A stretch of 64,000 nucleotides of DNA from Dickeya aquatica. Lineage in GTDB: Bacteria; Pseudomonadota; Gammaproteobacteria; Enterobacterales; Enterobacteriaceae. The notes below the pieces were generated by a model. It was not told the DNA's origin. It saw nothing but the letters and a program-made list of their open reading frames with translations, and did no database searches. The stretch is from the NCBI RefSeq assembly GCF_900095885.1, contig NZ_LT615367.1:1116001-1180000 (forward strand), in the 5' to 3' direction. Shown here in pieces: positions 29,684 through 39,685 of the stretch. Every line of letters begins with the position of its first letter. Position 1 is the first letter of the stretch. A program made the translations under genes and the position numbers.

Positions 29684-29896
29684 AGCGGGAGCCAGCGGGA
29701 GAAGACAACATTAATTTTAGGCTACTCTTGTCATAATTCTCACACAAGTGATTTCTAACTTACTGTATTTAATTGCTAATTTTTATTTTTTTAATATTGG
29801 GTTACCTCACAAATGGGGCAAAAAGCGGATGCCCATAGCCTCGAACAGGACTACGCTTTTACTACAGCAATGTGCTGATTGTGCGAGGTGGTCATG

Positions 29897-30325
29897 ATGT
29901 ACAACACTATTTTAGTCCCTGTGGATATCGCAGAAGACGAACTGACGCAAAAGGCGTTATCACATGCAATGGCCCTGGCAAAAAGCTCGACTGCCACACT
30001 TCACCTGTTCCATGTGCTTCCAGACGCTTCGGCGTTTATGTCTGCCTACTCTTTTGGTATCAAAGAGTTCGAGAATGAAGCGGTTATCAAGGCGGATGGC
30101 AAGTTACATGCGTTGCTAAAAACCATTGATTTACCGGCGGAGCGCCTTTCTCACAGTATTAGCTTTGGTATTCCCCGGGATGAGGTGCTGGCACTGGCGA
30201 AGGAAATTGACGCAGATCTAATATTGATTGGTTCGCGTCGCCCCAATGTAAAAACCTATCTGTTGGGATCAAATGCCGCGGCGATCGTTCGTCATGCACA
30301 AACTTCAGTCTTAGTGGTGAGATGA
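29897..30325 (+). CDS. uspF: Universal stress protein, UspF/UspG type
   Basis: This is a small ATP-binding universal stress protein of the UspF/UspG subgroup. The 142-residue product has the N-terminal strand YNTILVPVDIAEDE, and the C-terminal nucleotide-binding motif appears as IGSRRPNVKTYLLGSNAAAIVRHAQTSVLVVR, with the G-S-N-A signature. The ATG at 29897 is preferred over the one at 29894 because the GAGGTGG sequence is then five bases upstream. It is monocistronic. The 200-bp upstream region is AT-rich and holds no gene. Confidence 0.85.
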   Translation: MYNTILVPVDIAEDELTQKALSHAMALAKSSTATLHLFHVLPDASAFMSAYSFGIKEFENEAVIKADGKLHALLKTIDLPAERLSHSISFGIPRDEVLALAKEIDADLILIGSRRPNVKTYLLGSNAAAIVRHAQTSVLVVR

Positions 30326-30461
30326 AAAAGTACACCCTCATTTATGGGTGATGGTATTACCGTTATGTCGTCGTCACGAACTAACCGGGGTGTAATGGAA
30401 ATAATGACGTTGAGTCTGGGTGTATTCACTGGTGTGAGTCATACGCAGCCACCATCAGCTG

Positions 30462-30680
30462 CTATTCGCGCAGCGGAGTGACGGCTGGTGCAGGGACAAC
30501 AGGTTGCTCAACGCGGGGAGAAGACAGGCTTTGGTGATGAAAAAACGCACCAATAGCTGAGTAGGCAAAACGGCCAAACAGAATCAAAAAACTTATCATG
30601 AGTACAGTACGTGCAATGCGCGTACCGGCCCGTCGTCGCTGACGCAAAGCGATGCGTCGTTTATGGGTTAAGGTCGTCAT
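30462..30680 (-). CDS. yfgG: YfgG family protein (DUF2633)
   Basis: This small membrane protein of unknown function has 72 residues, with a basic N-terminus (MTTLTHKRRIALRQRRRAG), one membrane segment (TRIARTVLMISFLILFGRFAYSAIGAF) and a short C-terminal tail. The RIxR-x-VLxISFxxxFGRFxYSxxGA pattern matches E. coli YfgG (63 residues). I chose ATG 30680; upstream in-frame codons have no family support. It sits downstream of ppx, in the E. coli neighbourhood, but yfgF, which lies between them in E. coli, is absent. Confidence 0.78.
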   Translation of the reverse strand: MTTLTHKRRIALRQRRRAGTRIARTVLMISFLILFGRFAYSAIGAFFHHQSLSSPRVEQPVVPAPAVTPLRE

Positions 30681-30890
30681 AAAAGGGCTTTCTCCGTTTT
30701 TCGCGAACAGTCGCTGTATTTTATTTAGGCACAAGCGGGGGGATGGGTCAATCCGCAGAGGAGAAAAAGCGGCTGGCAAGGTGGCAGGATGTGCGGTTAG
30801 TGCACAACATGTGATGAATAGCACAGAAAAAACAGCAGCAAAGCGTGCCCGGCAACCACAAATGGCGTAACCGGGCAACTTGCCAGTCCG

Positions 30891-32420
30891 TCAGGCTGGC
30901 TCCTCTTCGATAGACAGTTTCCAGCCGCTGACGTCTTCCCAGTACAGTTGCTCCCGTTCCAGATCAAGCAGTACCAGCGTGTTTTGGCTAAAGAACCCCG
31001 GTGGAAAATACAGTGTCCAGCTACTTTCCCCGGCAATAAGACGCAGCGTTTTCGGCGTGGTCGTGGCCTGTCGCTGGTTGTTAAGCAGGGTAGCCAGGCG
31101 CAGTAATTGTACCATCGGTAGATACTGTTTCTTTTTGAACAGGTTAAAGCGTGGCAACTCCTCAAGTTTGACGGCTTTTCGATGCAGCCGCACCATCAGC
31201 GCCAGTAGCTGCTGTTGCTCCTGATTAAACCCCGGCAGATTGGTGTTTTGCAGAATGTAGGCAGAGTGGCGGTGCATTCCGCTGTGGTTGATCCCTAAGC
31301 CGACCTCGTGCAGCATGGCGGCCCATTTTAGTAGCGCTTCTAACTGTGGGTGTACCAGCGCTGCGTTTTGCCGGGCCCATTGATCGTATAGCAACTCCGT
31401 GGTTTCACGCACTCGCCGGGCTTGTTCTCGGTCAATGTTGTAATGGCTTGCCAGGCTCTGCGCCGTTCGAATACGGATATCCTGATGGCGGAAACGGCCT
31501 TCCATTTCATACAGCACCCCTTCGCGTAGGGCACCGTCGGACAACCGAAGCTCCTTGATGGCCAGTGCATCAAACACGCCGCACAGAATGGCAAAGCCGG
31601 GTACCAGCACCGTCTGGCGATCTTCGGTCAGACCGGGCAGGCTCAGTGCACGAAAGTTTTTGAATTGCAGAATGCGCTCACGCAGCATTTCCAGCCGTTC
31701 TGGCGTGATAAAACCGTCTTTCTCTCCCATGGCTACCAGAATTTCGCACGTCGCTTTGATGGTGCCAGAGGCACCCAGCGCGTAATCCCAGCCATAGATA
31801 CGGTATTCCCATGCCAGCGTTTCCAGTTTCTGGGCAGCAGCCAGACGGGCGCGGCGGAAGTTGGCTTCGGTTATCTCGCCGTTGGGAAAGAATTGCTGGG
31901 CAAAACTGACACACCCCATGCGACGGCTTTCTACCAGCATGGGTTCGAAATCCTCACCGATGACCAGTTCGGTTGAACCACCGCCGATGTCGATTACCAG
32001 CTTGCGGCCCTTTTCCGGCTGCGTGTGTTCTACGCCCATGAAGATCAATCGCGCTTCTTCATGACCAGAGATAATCTCAATGGGATAGGGAATGATTTTT
32101 GCCGCCCGGCGCAGAAAATCCTGTGCGTTCACTGCCTGTCGTAGCGCATGGGTGCCGACAATCGAGACATTAGTTGCCGGAAACCCTTGCAGGCGTTCGG
32201 CAAAGAGCGCCAGACAACCTAGCCCGCGTTGGATGGACTCCTCGCTTAAGTAATTCTGGCTGTCCAGCCCATCAGCGAGATGGACGCGTTGTTTCAGGCG
32301 GCTTAATACTTGCAGTGCGCCATTGACCACACGGGCCACGACCATGTGAAAACTGTTCGAACCCAGGTCAATGGCTGCAAATTCCTGGGGTTGCTCGGTA
32401 TATTCGTTTGTTAAAGGCAT
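30891..32420 (-). CDS. ppx: Exopolyphosphatase
   Basis: Ppx removes terminal phosphates from long-chain polyphosphate. The 509-residue product has the two ASKHA phosphate motifs, [17 protein letters not shown] (about residues 15-31) and [16 protein letters not shown]. The C-terminal HD-type helical domain follows ([28 protein letters not shown]). I chose the ATG at 32420 since it begins [18 protein letters not shown], like E. coli, and lies four bases after the ppk stop. The ppk-ppx order makes a coupled synthesis/degradation operon. Confidence 0.96.
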   Translation of the reverse strand: MPLTNEYTEQPQEFAAIDLGSNSFHMVVARVVNGALQVLSRLKQRVHLADGLDSQNYLSEESIQRGLGCLALFAERLQGFPATNVSIVGTHALRQAVNAQDFLRRAAKIIPYPIEIISGHEEARLIFMGVEHTQPEKGRKLVIDIGGGSTELVIGEDFEPMLVESRRMGCVSFAQQFFPNGEITEANFRRARLAAAQKLETLAWEYRIYGWDYALGASGTIKATCEILVAMGEKDGFITPERLEMLRERILQFKNFRALSLPGLTEDRQTVLVPGFAILCGVFDALAIKELRLSDGALREGVLYEMEGRFRHQDIRIRTAQSLASHYNIDREQARRVRETTELLYDQWARQNAALVHPQLEALLKWAAMLHEVGLGINHSGMHRHSAYILQNTNLPGFNQEQQQLLALMVRLHRKAVKLEELPRFNLFKKKQYLPMVQLLRLATLLNNQRQATTTPKTLRLIAGESSWTLYFPPGFFSQNTLVLLDLEREQLYWEDVSGWKLSIEEEPA

Positions 32421-32424
32421 CGGG

Positions 32425-34494
32425 TCAGGCCTGTTCTCCGGGTTGCTCAAGCGCCTTGATATAGTCATAGATGGCTGTCTGGGCGCGTACCTTGCGCCGA
32501 TTACCCCGGGTGACATAGCGATTGCTCATTTCCTTGTCGACCACACGGGCTTTTACCGTATCACTGAACAAGATATCCAGAATGTCCAGCACCCTTCCCT
32601 TCAGACGAAGGTCCAGCACTTCCACCGCGACTTCAATGCGGTAATCAATATTGCGCGTCATCCAGTCAGCGGAAGAAAGAAAGACCTTATGATCGCCGCC
32701 ATTGTGGAACACATAGACACGATCGTGCTCAAGGTAGCGGTCGAGAATACTGATGACGCGAATATTATCGCTGATCCCAGGGAGTTCTGGAATCAGGGAG
32801 CACATGCCACGCACTAACAGATTGATTTTCACCCCGGCACCCGAGGCCGCATACAGCCGGTCTACTAACCCTTTGTCAACCAGGTTGTTGACTTTCAAAG
32901 TGATTCTGGCTTCTTGGCCAGCAAGGGCGTTGTTAATTTCTGTGTCTATCAGTTGGTACAACCGCTCACGGGAGTTTTGCGGTGAAACCAGCAAATGGTC
33001 AAAACTGACTGGCCGGTAAGGGTTTTCAATAAAGTTGAATACCCGCCGCACCTCATTGGTAATACGCTCATCGGCGGTTAGCAAAGAATAGTCGGTATAC
33101 AGTCGTGCGGTTTTTTCATTGAAATTACCCGTGCCGATGTGGGCATAACGCACCACGTTGTCTCCCTCTTTGCGCGAGATAAGGAACAGTTTGGCATGGA
33201 TTTTTAACCCCGGCACAGAAAAAATGACATGCACGCCAGCCTGCGTCAGCCGCTTGGCCCAGTGGATGTTCGCTTCTTCGTCAAAGCGGGCCTGCAACTC
33301 CACCACCACGGTGACTTTCTTGCCGTTATGCGCCGCATGGATCATCGAATTGATGATGCGTGAGTCTTTCGCGACACGGTAAATATTGATTTTTATCGAT
33401 AAGACACTGGGGTCGAACGAGGCCTGACGCAATAACTCCAGCACATGCTCAAAGGTATGGTAAGGGTAATAGAGCAGCACATCGCGGTGGCGGATGGCAT
33501 CGAAACCGTTGCGAAATTGACTAAACCAATGGTGGCGCAGGCGAGGCAAGGGTTTATTGACCAAATTGGCCCGGCCAATATTCGGAAAACCAATGAAATC
33601 CTTGAAGTTATGGTAACGACCGCCTGGAATCACCGAATCATAGGAGGAGATGCCCAGTTTGTGCAGCAGGCATTCGACCATTGCATCGGGCATATCGCGC
33701 TGGTGAACGAAACGCACCGGTTTGGCGGTCAGTCGCTGTTTCAGGCTGGAGGACATCAGTTCCAGCAGGCTTGATTCCATTTCTGTGACCAGGTCGTATT
33801 CGGCGTCACGGGTCATTTTCATCGAGTAGGCATTGAGCGTATCGAAATCGAAAAAGCCACGGAAGATATCATCCAGACAATAACGCAAGATATTATCGAT
33901 GAGGATCATGGTTTTGCGGCGATGTGGCGCTTCGGGGGGCAGGTCAACAAAGCGCGGCACTTTGTCTGACGGAATTTCCAGCAGCGCGTAATCGGTTTTA
34001 TCACCCCGAATGATCTCGATGGCCAGATAGGTGTAATCGTCTTTTAAAAACTCCACCAGATTGGTTTCCGGCAGGATGAGGATCGGCGTGATGTGCGGGC
34101 GCAGATTTTGCCGGAAATACTCCCGTAGCCAGATTTGCTGGTTTGGCGAAACCTGTCGTTCGTTGACCAGAAAAATCTGGTTACGGGCCATTTCCAGCAG
34201 CAATTCGTTATAGAGATTGTCAAACAGTTGGTCGGTTTTCAGTACCCGGCTTTGAATTTTGTTGAGCAGGTGGCGCAGATCGCCGTCGTAACCTTGCTCT
34301 TCGTTGATCAGGATGCGGCGTTTCAGGTCAGCAAAACGGACTTTATAGAACTCATCCAGGTTGCTGGAATAGATACCGAGAAACCGCATGCGTTCGATTA
34401 ACGGATTGGTTTTGTCTGCGGCCTCCTGCAATACACGTTCATTAAAAGATAACCAACTCAACTCTTTGTCTATGCAGAGTTTGTCCTGACTCAT
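32425..34494 (-). CDS. ppk1: Polyphosphate kinase
   Basis: Ppk polymerises the gamma-phosphate of ATP into polyphosphate at the membrane. The 689-residue product (E. coli 688) has the N-terminal helical domain ([18 protein letters not shown]), the PLD-like catalytic domains with [14 protein letters not shown] (autophosphorylated histidine region) and [22 protein letters not shown]. The C-terminal domain ends with [28 protein letters not shown] precedes the ATG. It is divergent from the PstCAB-like operon across a 295-bp region. Confidence 0.97.
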   Translation of the reverse strand: MSQDKLCIDKELSWLSFNERVLQEAADKTNPLIERMRFLGIYSSNLDEFYKVRFADLKRRILINEEQGYDGDLRHLLNKIQSRVLKTDQLFDNLYNELLLEMARNQIFLVNERQVSPNQQIWLREYFRQNLRPHITPILILPETNLVEFLKDDYTYLAIEIIRGDKTDYALLEIPSDKVPRFVDLPPEAPHRRKTMILIDNILRYCLDDIFRGFFDFDTLNAYSMKMTRDAEYDLVTEMESSLLELMSSSLKQRLTAKPVRFVHQRDMPDAMVECLLHKLGISSYDSVIPGGRYHNFKDFIGFPNIGRANLVNKPLPRLRHHWFSQFRNGFDAIRHRDVLLYYPYHTFEHVLELLRQASFDPSVLSIKINIYRVAKDSRIINSMIHAAHNGKKVTVVVELQARFDEEANIHWAKRLTQAGVHVIFSVPGLKIHAKLFLISRKEGDNVVRYAHIGTGNFNEKTARLYTDYSLLTADERITNEVRRVFNFIENPYRPVSFDHLLVSPQNSRERLYQLIDTEINNALAGQEARITLKVNNLVDKGLVDRLYAASGAGVKINLLVRGMCSLIPELPGISDNIRVISILDRYLEHDRVYVFHNGGDHKVFLSSADWMTRNIDYRIEVAVEVLDLRLKGRVLDILDILFSDTVKARVVDKEMSNRYVTRGNRRKVRAQTAIYDYIKALEQPGEQA

Positions 34495-34630
34495 TATCGC
34501 TCCGTTACACTATTTTGACTTAAGTGTAGCTACTATCCACATTTATTATGGCGCGCACATGACGGTAAAAGCGAATGCGCGCATCGACTTACCATTGTCA
34601 TATTACGGGGGTAAAGGCAACATATGTTCT

Positions 34631-34645
34631 CCCGTCATTGACGGG
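34631..34645. repeat. 15-bp palindrome in the ppk/pst divergent region
   Basis: CCCGTCA-T-TGACGGG is a perfect 7-bp inverted repeat around one base, too tight for a hairpin but right for a dimeric regulator. The 34495-34789 gap otherwise holds the ppk promoter area and an upstream TTGTCATATTA that looks like half a pho box. I found no complete pho box. No regulator can be named. Confidence 0.45.
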
Positions 34646-34789
34646 AAATTGAATGTCTCTCCCTGATACCCACGATAGTACGGTACGTGCTAGTCGTCTG
34701 GAAACGGCCGGAAAGGCGTTTTACTTCCCCTGTGATGTCGCATCATAGGGGCTGATATTTCACGTTATAAGCAGGAACAACAGCGGCAC

Positions 34790-36952
34790 ATGGCAGAAAC
34801 AGGCGATTTACCGTATCGGGACGGGCGGCGGGTGTGGATAGATCGTCTGACACACCGGATGGTGGTAGCAAGTGCGTGGCTGGTGTTGCTCGCGCTGCTC
34901 GCCATCTTTTGTTATCTGCTGTATGTGGTCGCTCCGCTTTTTTCGTCGCCCGCCATCCGCCCGCTGATGCCTGTACCTGTCAATACCACAGAGCCAACAC
35001 GGGCGCTGGGCGTGAGCGATAACGCCCGCTGGGCGTACCGCATTACTGCTGCCGGTTACGGTGAGTTTATCGACCTTGAGCGAGGTCAGTCGGTCAGTCG
35101 GGAGCGGCTGGCGTCGGCTGAGGTGGCACAGGTCGTGGTCAGTGTGGGTGAGCACCCACTCATGGCATGGGCTCTGGCTGATGGCGCAATACAGGTGGTT
35201 CGCCCGGAGATGCCAGTCTCAGGAGGGGGAACACCACAATGGCGTTATCCGTTTGGCGAGTTACCGCTGCGCCTTGGTACGGCTGCATCCTCACTTCCCC
35301 CGGTGCGCCCAACGGCGCTGGCCGTAGCCGATGCGGCTGATGGACTGTGGCTGGCCCGCGCAGAAGAAGGGCGGGTGCGTTTGTACCGCCTGAATGCTGA
35401 CGGTGAGGTGACGGTCTGGCAGGCCGCTTCGGCGGCAGAACAACTGCAACTGACGCCGGATGGACACACGCTGTATAGCCTGAACGGCAACCGACTGACT
35501 CAGTGGCAGCGGGGTGAGCAAGCGCTTACTGAGGTCGATAGCGTCTCTCTGAATGGCCAGGCTCCCTGGTCATTGTCGTTACTTGCCGGCGGGCATTCAT
35601 TGCTGCTGCATGATGCCAATGGGCATCTCAGCCAGTGGTTTGTCATGCCCGGTGCTGAAGGATTGCGGCTCGGGCAGGCGCGGACTTTCCCCTCATCCGC
35701 TCCCGAAGCCCGCTTGATGCCCGAACCGCGCCGCCGGGTTTTTGCCACGCTGGATGCTCAAGGTGACTTCTCGCTGTTTGCCAGCAAGCCCGCCGATGCT
35801 TTATTGAACACCCGCCTGGTGGCAGGCGTGCGGATCGGGGCATTTTCAGCGCAGGGACGTGCACTGCTGCTGGAAACCGACACGGCCTTGCAGCCCTATC
35901 TGCTTGACAATGCCTACCCCGAACTTGGCTGGCGCGGCTTATGGCAACGGTTGTGGTATGAAAATTATCCCGCCCCTGATTATGTGTGGCAGCCAACGGC
36001 TGCGGATGACAGTTATCAGGCCAAGTTTAGTCTGGTTCCCTTATTGGCGGGAACGTTTAAAGCGGCGCTGTGTGCGATGGTGTTTGCCACCCCGCTGGCG
36101 CTGGCCGGGGCTATCTATACCGCCTGTTTTATGTCTGCCGCGCTGCGCCGGTGGGTTAAACCGATAATGGAGGTTATGGGCGCATTGCCGACGGTGGTCG
36201 TCGGCCTGATAGCCGCATTGTGGCTGGCTCCCTATATGGCAACGTACCTGAGCGCCCTGTTACTGATACCGCTTTTGTGGGGGGTGATGGTGCCCGGTTG
36301 TGGCTGGTTACTGGAGCAATTACCGCCCCGATGGCGCGGCCGTCGCGCCGGGTGGGATGCGCTATGGCTGATTCCGTCGATGGTGTTGATGCTGGCGCTG
36401 GCTGGCTCGCTGGGCCCGTGGCTTGAGTGGCGTTTACTTGGTCAACCCCTCTGGCAATGGCTCGGGGAGGACTTTAGTCAGCGCAATACGCTGGTGGCGG
36501 GTATCGCACTCGGTTTCGCACTGATACCGCTGATTTTTTCACTGGCGGAGGATGCGCTGTTTAGCGTGCCAGCCCGCTTAACCCAAGGCTCGCTGGCGCT
36601 GGGCGCGAGCGCCTGGCAAACCCTCTGGCGCGTGGTGTTGCCCTCGGCCAGCTCGGGGATTTTTGCGGCACTGATGCTGAGTTTTGGCCGCGCGGTTGGC
36701 GAAACCATGATTGTGCTGATGGCGAGCGGTAATTCGCCGGTGTTCGATAACAATCTGCTGCAAGGTTTGCGATCGCTGGCGGCGAATATTGCGATAGAGA
36801 TGCCGGAAGCGGCAATTGCCAGCGCCCACTATCGGGTGCTGTTTTTAGCGGCGCTGGTGTTGTTTGTCTTCACCTTTCTGGTTAATTCGCTGGCGGAGGT
36901 GATTCGCCAGCGGCTGCGACGTCGCTACCGGGATGAAGGAGAGATGTCATGA
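34790..36952 (+). CDS. pstC: PstC-like ABC permease with large beta-propeller-like domain
   Basis: This is a predicted inner-membrane subunit of a phosphate-type ABC importer. Its 720 residues are more than twice the roughly 320 of E. coli PstC. A first membrane helix (about 28-50) is followed by about 340 extra residues. These contain repeated short units such as ARWAYRITAAGYGEFIDL, DGLWLARAEEGRVRLYRL, LQLTPDGHTLYSLNGNRLTQW and ATLDAQGDFSLFAS, which read like a WD40/propeller fold. The permease domain (about 410-715) has the PstC blocks EVMGALPTVVVGLIAALWLAP, GSLALGASAWQT, LWRVVLP and GRAVGETMIVLMASGN. Similar long PstC proteins exist in Pseudomonas. The ATG has only a distant AGGA, so the start is tentative. 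It overlaps pstA by ATGA. Confidence 0.85.
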   Translation: MAETGDLPYRDGRRVWIDRLTHRMVVASAWLVLLALLAIFCYLLYVVAPLFSSPAIRPLMPVPVNTTEPTRALGVSDNARWAYRITAAGYGEFIDLERGQSVSRERLASAEVAQVVVSVGEHPLMAWALADGAIQVVRPEMPVSGGGTPQWRYPFGELPLRLGTAASSLPPVRPTALAVADAADGLWLARAEEGRVRLYRLNADGEVTVWQAASAAEQLQLTPDGHTLYSLNGNRLTQWQRGEQALTEVDSVSLNGQAPWSLSLLAGGHSLLLHDANGHLSQWFVMPGAEGLRLGQARTFPSSAPEARLMPEPRRRVFATLDAQGDFSLFASKPADALLNTRLVAGVRIGAFSAQGRALLLETDTALQPYLLDNAYPELGWRGLWQRLWYENYPAPDYVWQPTAADDSYQAKFSLVPLLAGTFKAALCAMVFATPLALAGAIYTACFMSAALRRWVKPIMEVMGALPTVVVGLIAALWLAPYMATYLSALLLIPLLWGVMVPGCGWLLEQLPPRWRGRRAGWDALWLIPSMVLMLALAGSLGPWLEWRLLGQPLWQWLGEDFSQRNTLVAGIALGFALIPLIFSLAEDALFSVPARLTQGSLALGASAWQTLWRVVLPSASSGIFAALMLSFGRAVGETMIVLMASGNSPVFDNNLLQGLRSLAANIAIEMPEAAIASAHYRVLFLAALVLFVFTFLVNSLAEVIRQRLRRRYRDEGEMS

Positions 36953-38595
36953 AGCGCTGGCTGGCAACCGGGACGCCCTGGGTGTGGTTAACGGCATCGG
37001 CCATCACGTTTAGCCTGGTCGCAATGGCGGCGGTGTTCACCTTGCTGATAAGCCAGAGCGCTCGTTACCTGTGGCCGCAGCCGGTGTGGCTGTTTAGTCA
37101 GCTTGATGCACAGGGGGCAGTGCAGCAATGGTTAGGGGAGCGTTACGATGCATACCCGCTGACACATCAGCAACTGCGGGATGCCGGAATAGCCAACGCA
37201 CCGCCAGAAGGCGCAACCCGCTATCTGGTGAAAACCGGCTGGCGTGAGCGCTATGGGCAGAGTTTTCAGGCGCTGTTATCCCATACCATCACCGAGATGC
37301 GCCAGCCCGCCGAGGTGTTGGCTGTGCGCCGGGCAAGCAACGGTATGGCTTACGGTTATCTGGATGGCATGACGGAAGACGGGCAGCCGCTGGTGTCGGA
37401 TAATTTGCCCGCCGTCTTACAGCAACGCATCATGCGGGTTCATGAATGGATGACGCTGGCGCAAGACGTGCGTCTTAACGAGATGAGCCGGCTGAATCAG
37501 CGTTTTGACGATTTACGTCAGCAAGAAGCGCGCTTACGGCGGGAAAATCGGCTGGATTCTCAGGCACAGGCGCGCCTGAAAGCCGGGCGCAGCGAGCTTG
37601 AACGCCACTTTGATACGCTTAATCAGCAACTGCTGTCACTCAATACGGATATCAACCGAACGGCGCTGGTGCTGCGTGATGCGCAGGGGCTGCGCCATAC
37701 CATACCGGTAAGTATGATTGAGCGCGCCTGGTATCCGAACCGGCTATCTTTGGCTGAAAAAGCCCGTCAGGCGCTGGACGTGCTGGGCACCATGCTGACC
37801 CGGTTTGCCCCGGATGACAGCAGCCCAGGGCAACTGTTCCCGGCCATTTTTGGCACCGTGCTGCTGGTGCTGCTGATGTCGGTGATTGTCATGCCATTAG
37901 GGGTGGTCGCGGCGGTCTATTTGCATGAATATGCCGATAACAATAGCCTGACTCGCTGGGTCCGAATTGCGGTGGCGAATCTGGCGGGGGTGCCGTCGAT
38001 TGTTTACGGCGTCTTTGGGTTGGGGTTTTTTGTCTATCTGGTTGGCGGAACGCTCGATCAGTGGTTTTATGCGCAATCGTTGCCGAACCCGACGCTCGGG
38101 ACGCCGGGGCTGCTATGGGCCTCGCTGACGCTGGCGTTACTGACATTGCCGGTGGTTATCGTCTCAACCGAAGAGGGCTTATCGCGTATTCCCGTCGCCC
38201 TGCGACACGGGTCGCTGGCGCTAGGCGCAACGCGTGCAGAGACGCTGTGGCGCGTGGTGTTGCCAATGGCTGTCCCGTCAATGATGACCGGGCTTATTCT
38301 GGCCATTGCCCGAGCCGCGGGAGAGACGGCTCCGCTGATGCTGGTCGGGGTGGTGAAATCGGTTCCTGCCTTGCCGGTGGATGCTTTTTTCCCTTATCTC
38401 CATCTGGAGAGGAAATTTATGCATCTAGGGTTTCAGATTTACGATCTGGCGTTTCAAAGCCCGGATGAGGAAGCGGCGCGCCCGCTGGTGTATATCACCG
38501 CATTGCTGCTGGTGCTGATAGTGGTGGCGCTCAATCTGGCGGCTATCGGTATTCGCCATGTGCTGCGCGAAAAATACCGGGCCATGTCACTCTGA
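36949..38595 (+). CDS. pstA: PstA-like ABC permease with coiled-coil periplasmic insertion
   Basis: This is the second permease subunit of the same importer. The 548-residue product is nearly double E. coli PstA (296). After the first helix (about 13-37) comes a 250-residue extracytoplasmic region. It ends in a charged heptad-rich coiled coil (about 175-235, with DDLRQQEARLRRENRL and SELERHFDTLNQQLLSLN). The permease domain starts near 290 and holds LPLGVVAAVYLHEYADNN, NLAGVPSIVYGVFGLGFFVY, GSLALGATRAETLWRVVLP and ARAAGETAPLMLVGVV, all PstA hallmarks. ATGA overlap with pstC shows translational coupling. Confidence 0.87.
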   Translation: MKRWLATGTPWVWLTASAITFSLVAMAAVFTLLISQSARYLWPQPVWLFSQLDAQGAVQQWLGERYDAYPLTHQQLRDAGIANAPPEGATRYLVKTGWRERYGQSFQALLSHTITEMRQPAEVLAVRRASNGMAYGYLDGMTEDGQPLVSDNLPAVLQQRIMRVHEWMTLAQDVRLNEMSRLNQRFDDLRQQEARLRRENRLDSQAQARLKAGRSELERHFDTLNQQLLSLNTDINRTALVLRDAQGLRHTIPVSMIERAWYPNRLSLAEKARQALDVLGTMLTRFAPDDSSPGQLFPAIFGTVLLVLLMSVIVMPLGVVAAVYLHEYADNNSLTRWVRIAVANLAGVPSIVYGVFGLGFFVYLVGGTLDQWFYAQSLPNPTLGTPGLLWASLTLALLTLPVVIVSTEEGLSRIPVALRHGSLALGATRAETLWRVVLPMAVPSMMTGLILAIARAAGETAPLMLVGVVKSVPALPVDAFFPYLHLERKFMHLGFQIYDLAFQSPDEEAARPLVYITALLLVLIVVALNLAAIGIRHVLREKYRAMSL

Positions 38596-38649
38596 CACGC
38601 GCCAACAAAGTCACCGGGCGATGAAACCGGATAATGGAGAGCTAAGGGC

Positions 38650-39459
38650 ATGCTGAAACAACGAGAACCACAGCCAGTAATGGATGTTCATCACTTGCCG
38701 GATGAACACACCGCCCTTGCGGTTGACGGGTTAAATCTGTACTACGGCAGCAAGCAGGCACTGTGTGATATCTCTGTGCGCATCCCCAAACATCGGGTAA
38801 CGGCGTTAATCGGCCCGTCCGGCTGTGGTAAATCAACATTATTGCGCTGTTTTAACCGCATGAATGACCTGGTGGATCATTGCCGTATCGAAGGGGATAT
38901 CTGCTTGCAGGGGATGCGCATCAATGACCCGGCGCTGGAGGTTTCAACGCTGCGCCGTCGGGTTGGCATGGTGTTTCAGCGCCCGAATCCGTTTCCTAAA
39001 TCTATCTATGAGAATGTGATTTACGGCTTGCGGCTGCAAGGGGTTAAAGCGCGCCGCTTACTGGATGAAACGGTGGAAAGCGCGCTGCGGTCAGCGGCAT
39101 TATGGCATGAAGTCAAAGACCGGTTAGGGGATAATGCGTTGACGCTCTCCAGCGGTCAGCAGCAGCGGCTGGTGATTGCCAGGGCCATTGCGATTGAACC
39201 TGAGGTGTTGTTGTTAGATGAACCGACCTCGGCATTAGATCCTATTTCAACGCTGGTTATCGAAGAACTGATGGGCGCGCTGAAACACCGCTTCACGCTA
39301 GTGTTAGTGACACATAACATGCAGCAGGCTGCCCGGGTTTCTGATTACACCGCGTTTATTCACCACGGCCGTTTAATTGAATACAACGAAACAGACCGGT
39401 TATTTACCGCTCCGTCCGATCGCCGGACAGAAGACTATATTACGGGGCGTTTTGGTTAA
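38650..39459 (+). CDS. pstB: PstB-like phosphate ABC transporter ATPase
   Basis: This is the cytoplasmic ATPase for the two permeases before it. The 269-residue protein has Walker [10 protein letters not shown], the PstB-typical [10 protein letters not shown]-loop [21 protein letters not shown], Walker [14 protein letters not shown] and the H-loop [14 protein letters not shown]. The ABC signature reads LSSGQQQR instead of the canonical LSGGQQQR, a conservative Gly-to-Ser change at a nucleotide-contacting position. GGAGAG lies nine bases upstream of the ATG. There is no PstS or PhoU gene after it; a T-rich 200-bp stretch follows. Confidence 0.93.
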   Translation: MLKQREPQPVMDVHHLPDEHTALAVDGLNLYYGSKQALCDISVRIPKHRVTALIGPSGCGKSTLLRCFNRMNDLVDHCRIEGDICLQGMRINDPALEVSTLRRRVGMVFQRPNPFPKSIYENVIYGLRLQGVKARRLLDETVESALRSAALWHEVKDRLGDNALTLSSGQQQRLVIARAIAIEPEVLLLDEPTSALDPISTLVIEELMGALKHRFTLVLVTHNMQQAARVSDYTAFIHHGRLIEYNETDRLFTAPSDRRTEDYITGRFG

Positions 39460-39685
39460 TGAAATACCCTGCAATGATATTGTGGGGTTTTCTAATATTA
39501 ACTTTGATTTATTAATTCGTTTTTTTATTTTCACTTCTGGTTTTTATCGTGATTGTTTCTCTCTCCTTCCTGGGAATTATTTAGGGCGATCTGTTTTTTT
39601 ATTTTTCTTTTTTTGTGATTTTTTGAGGGTGAACTAAGCTAGTTCTGGCAGCAATAAGCTGCATATTTTAATGGAATCACTCAGG

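Noticed and set aside
34495..34789. Pho box between ppk and the pst-like operon
   Set aside because: A single TTGTCAT half-site at about 34596-34602 has no partner repeat at the required spacing.
39500..39640. T-rich tract after pstB as a terminator or mobile-element scar
   Set aside because: There is no stem before the T runs and no terminal repeats or target duplication; it is only AT-rich spacer.
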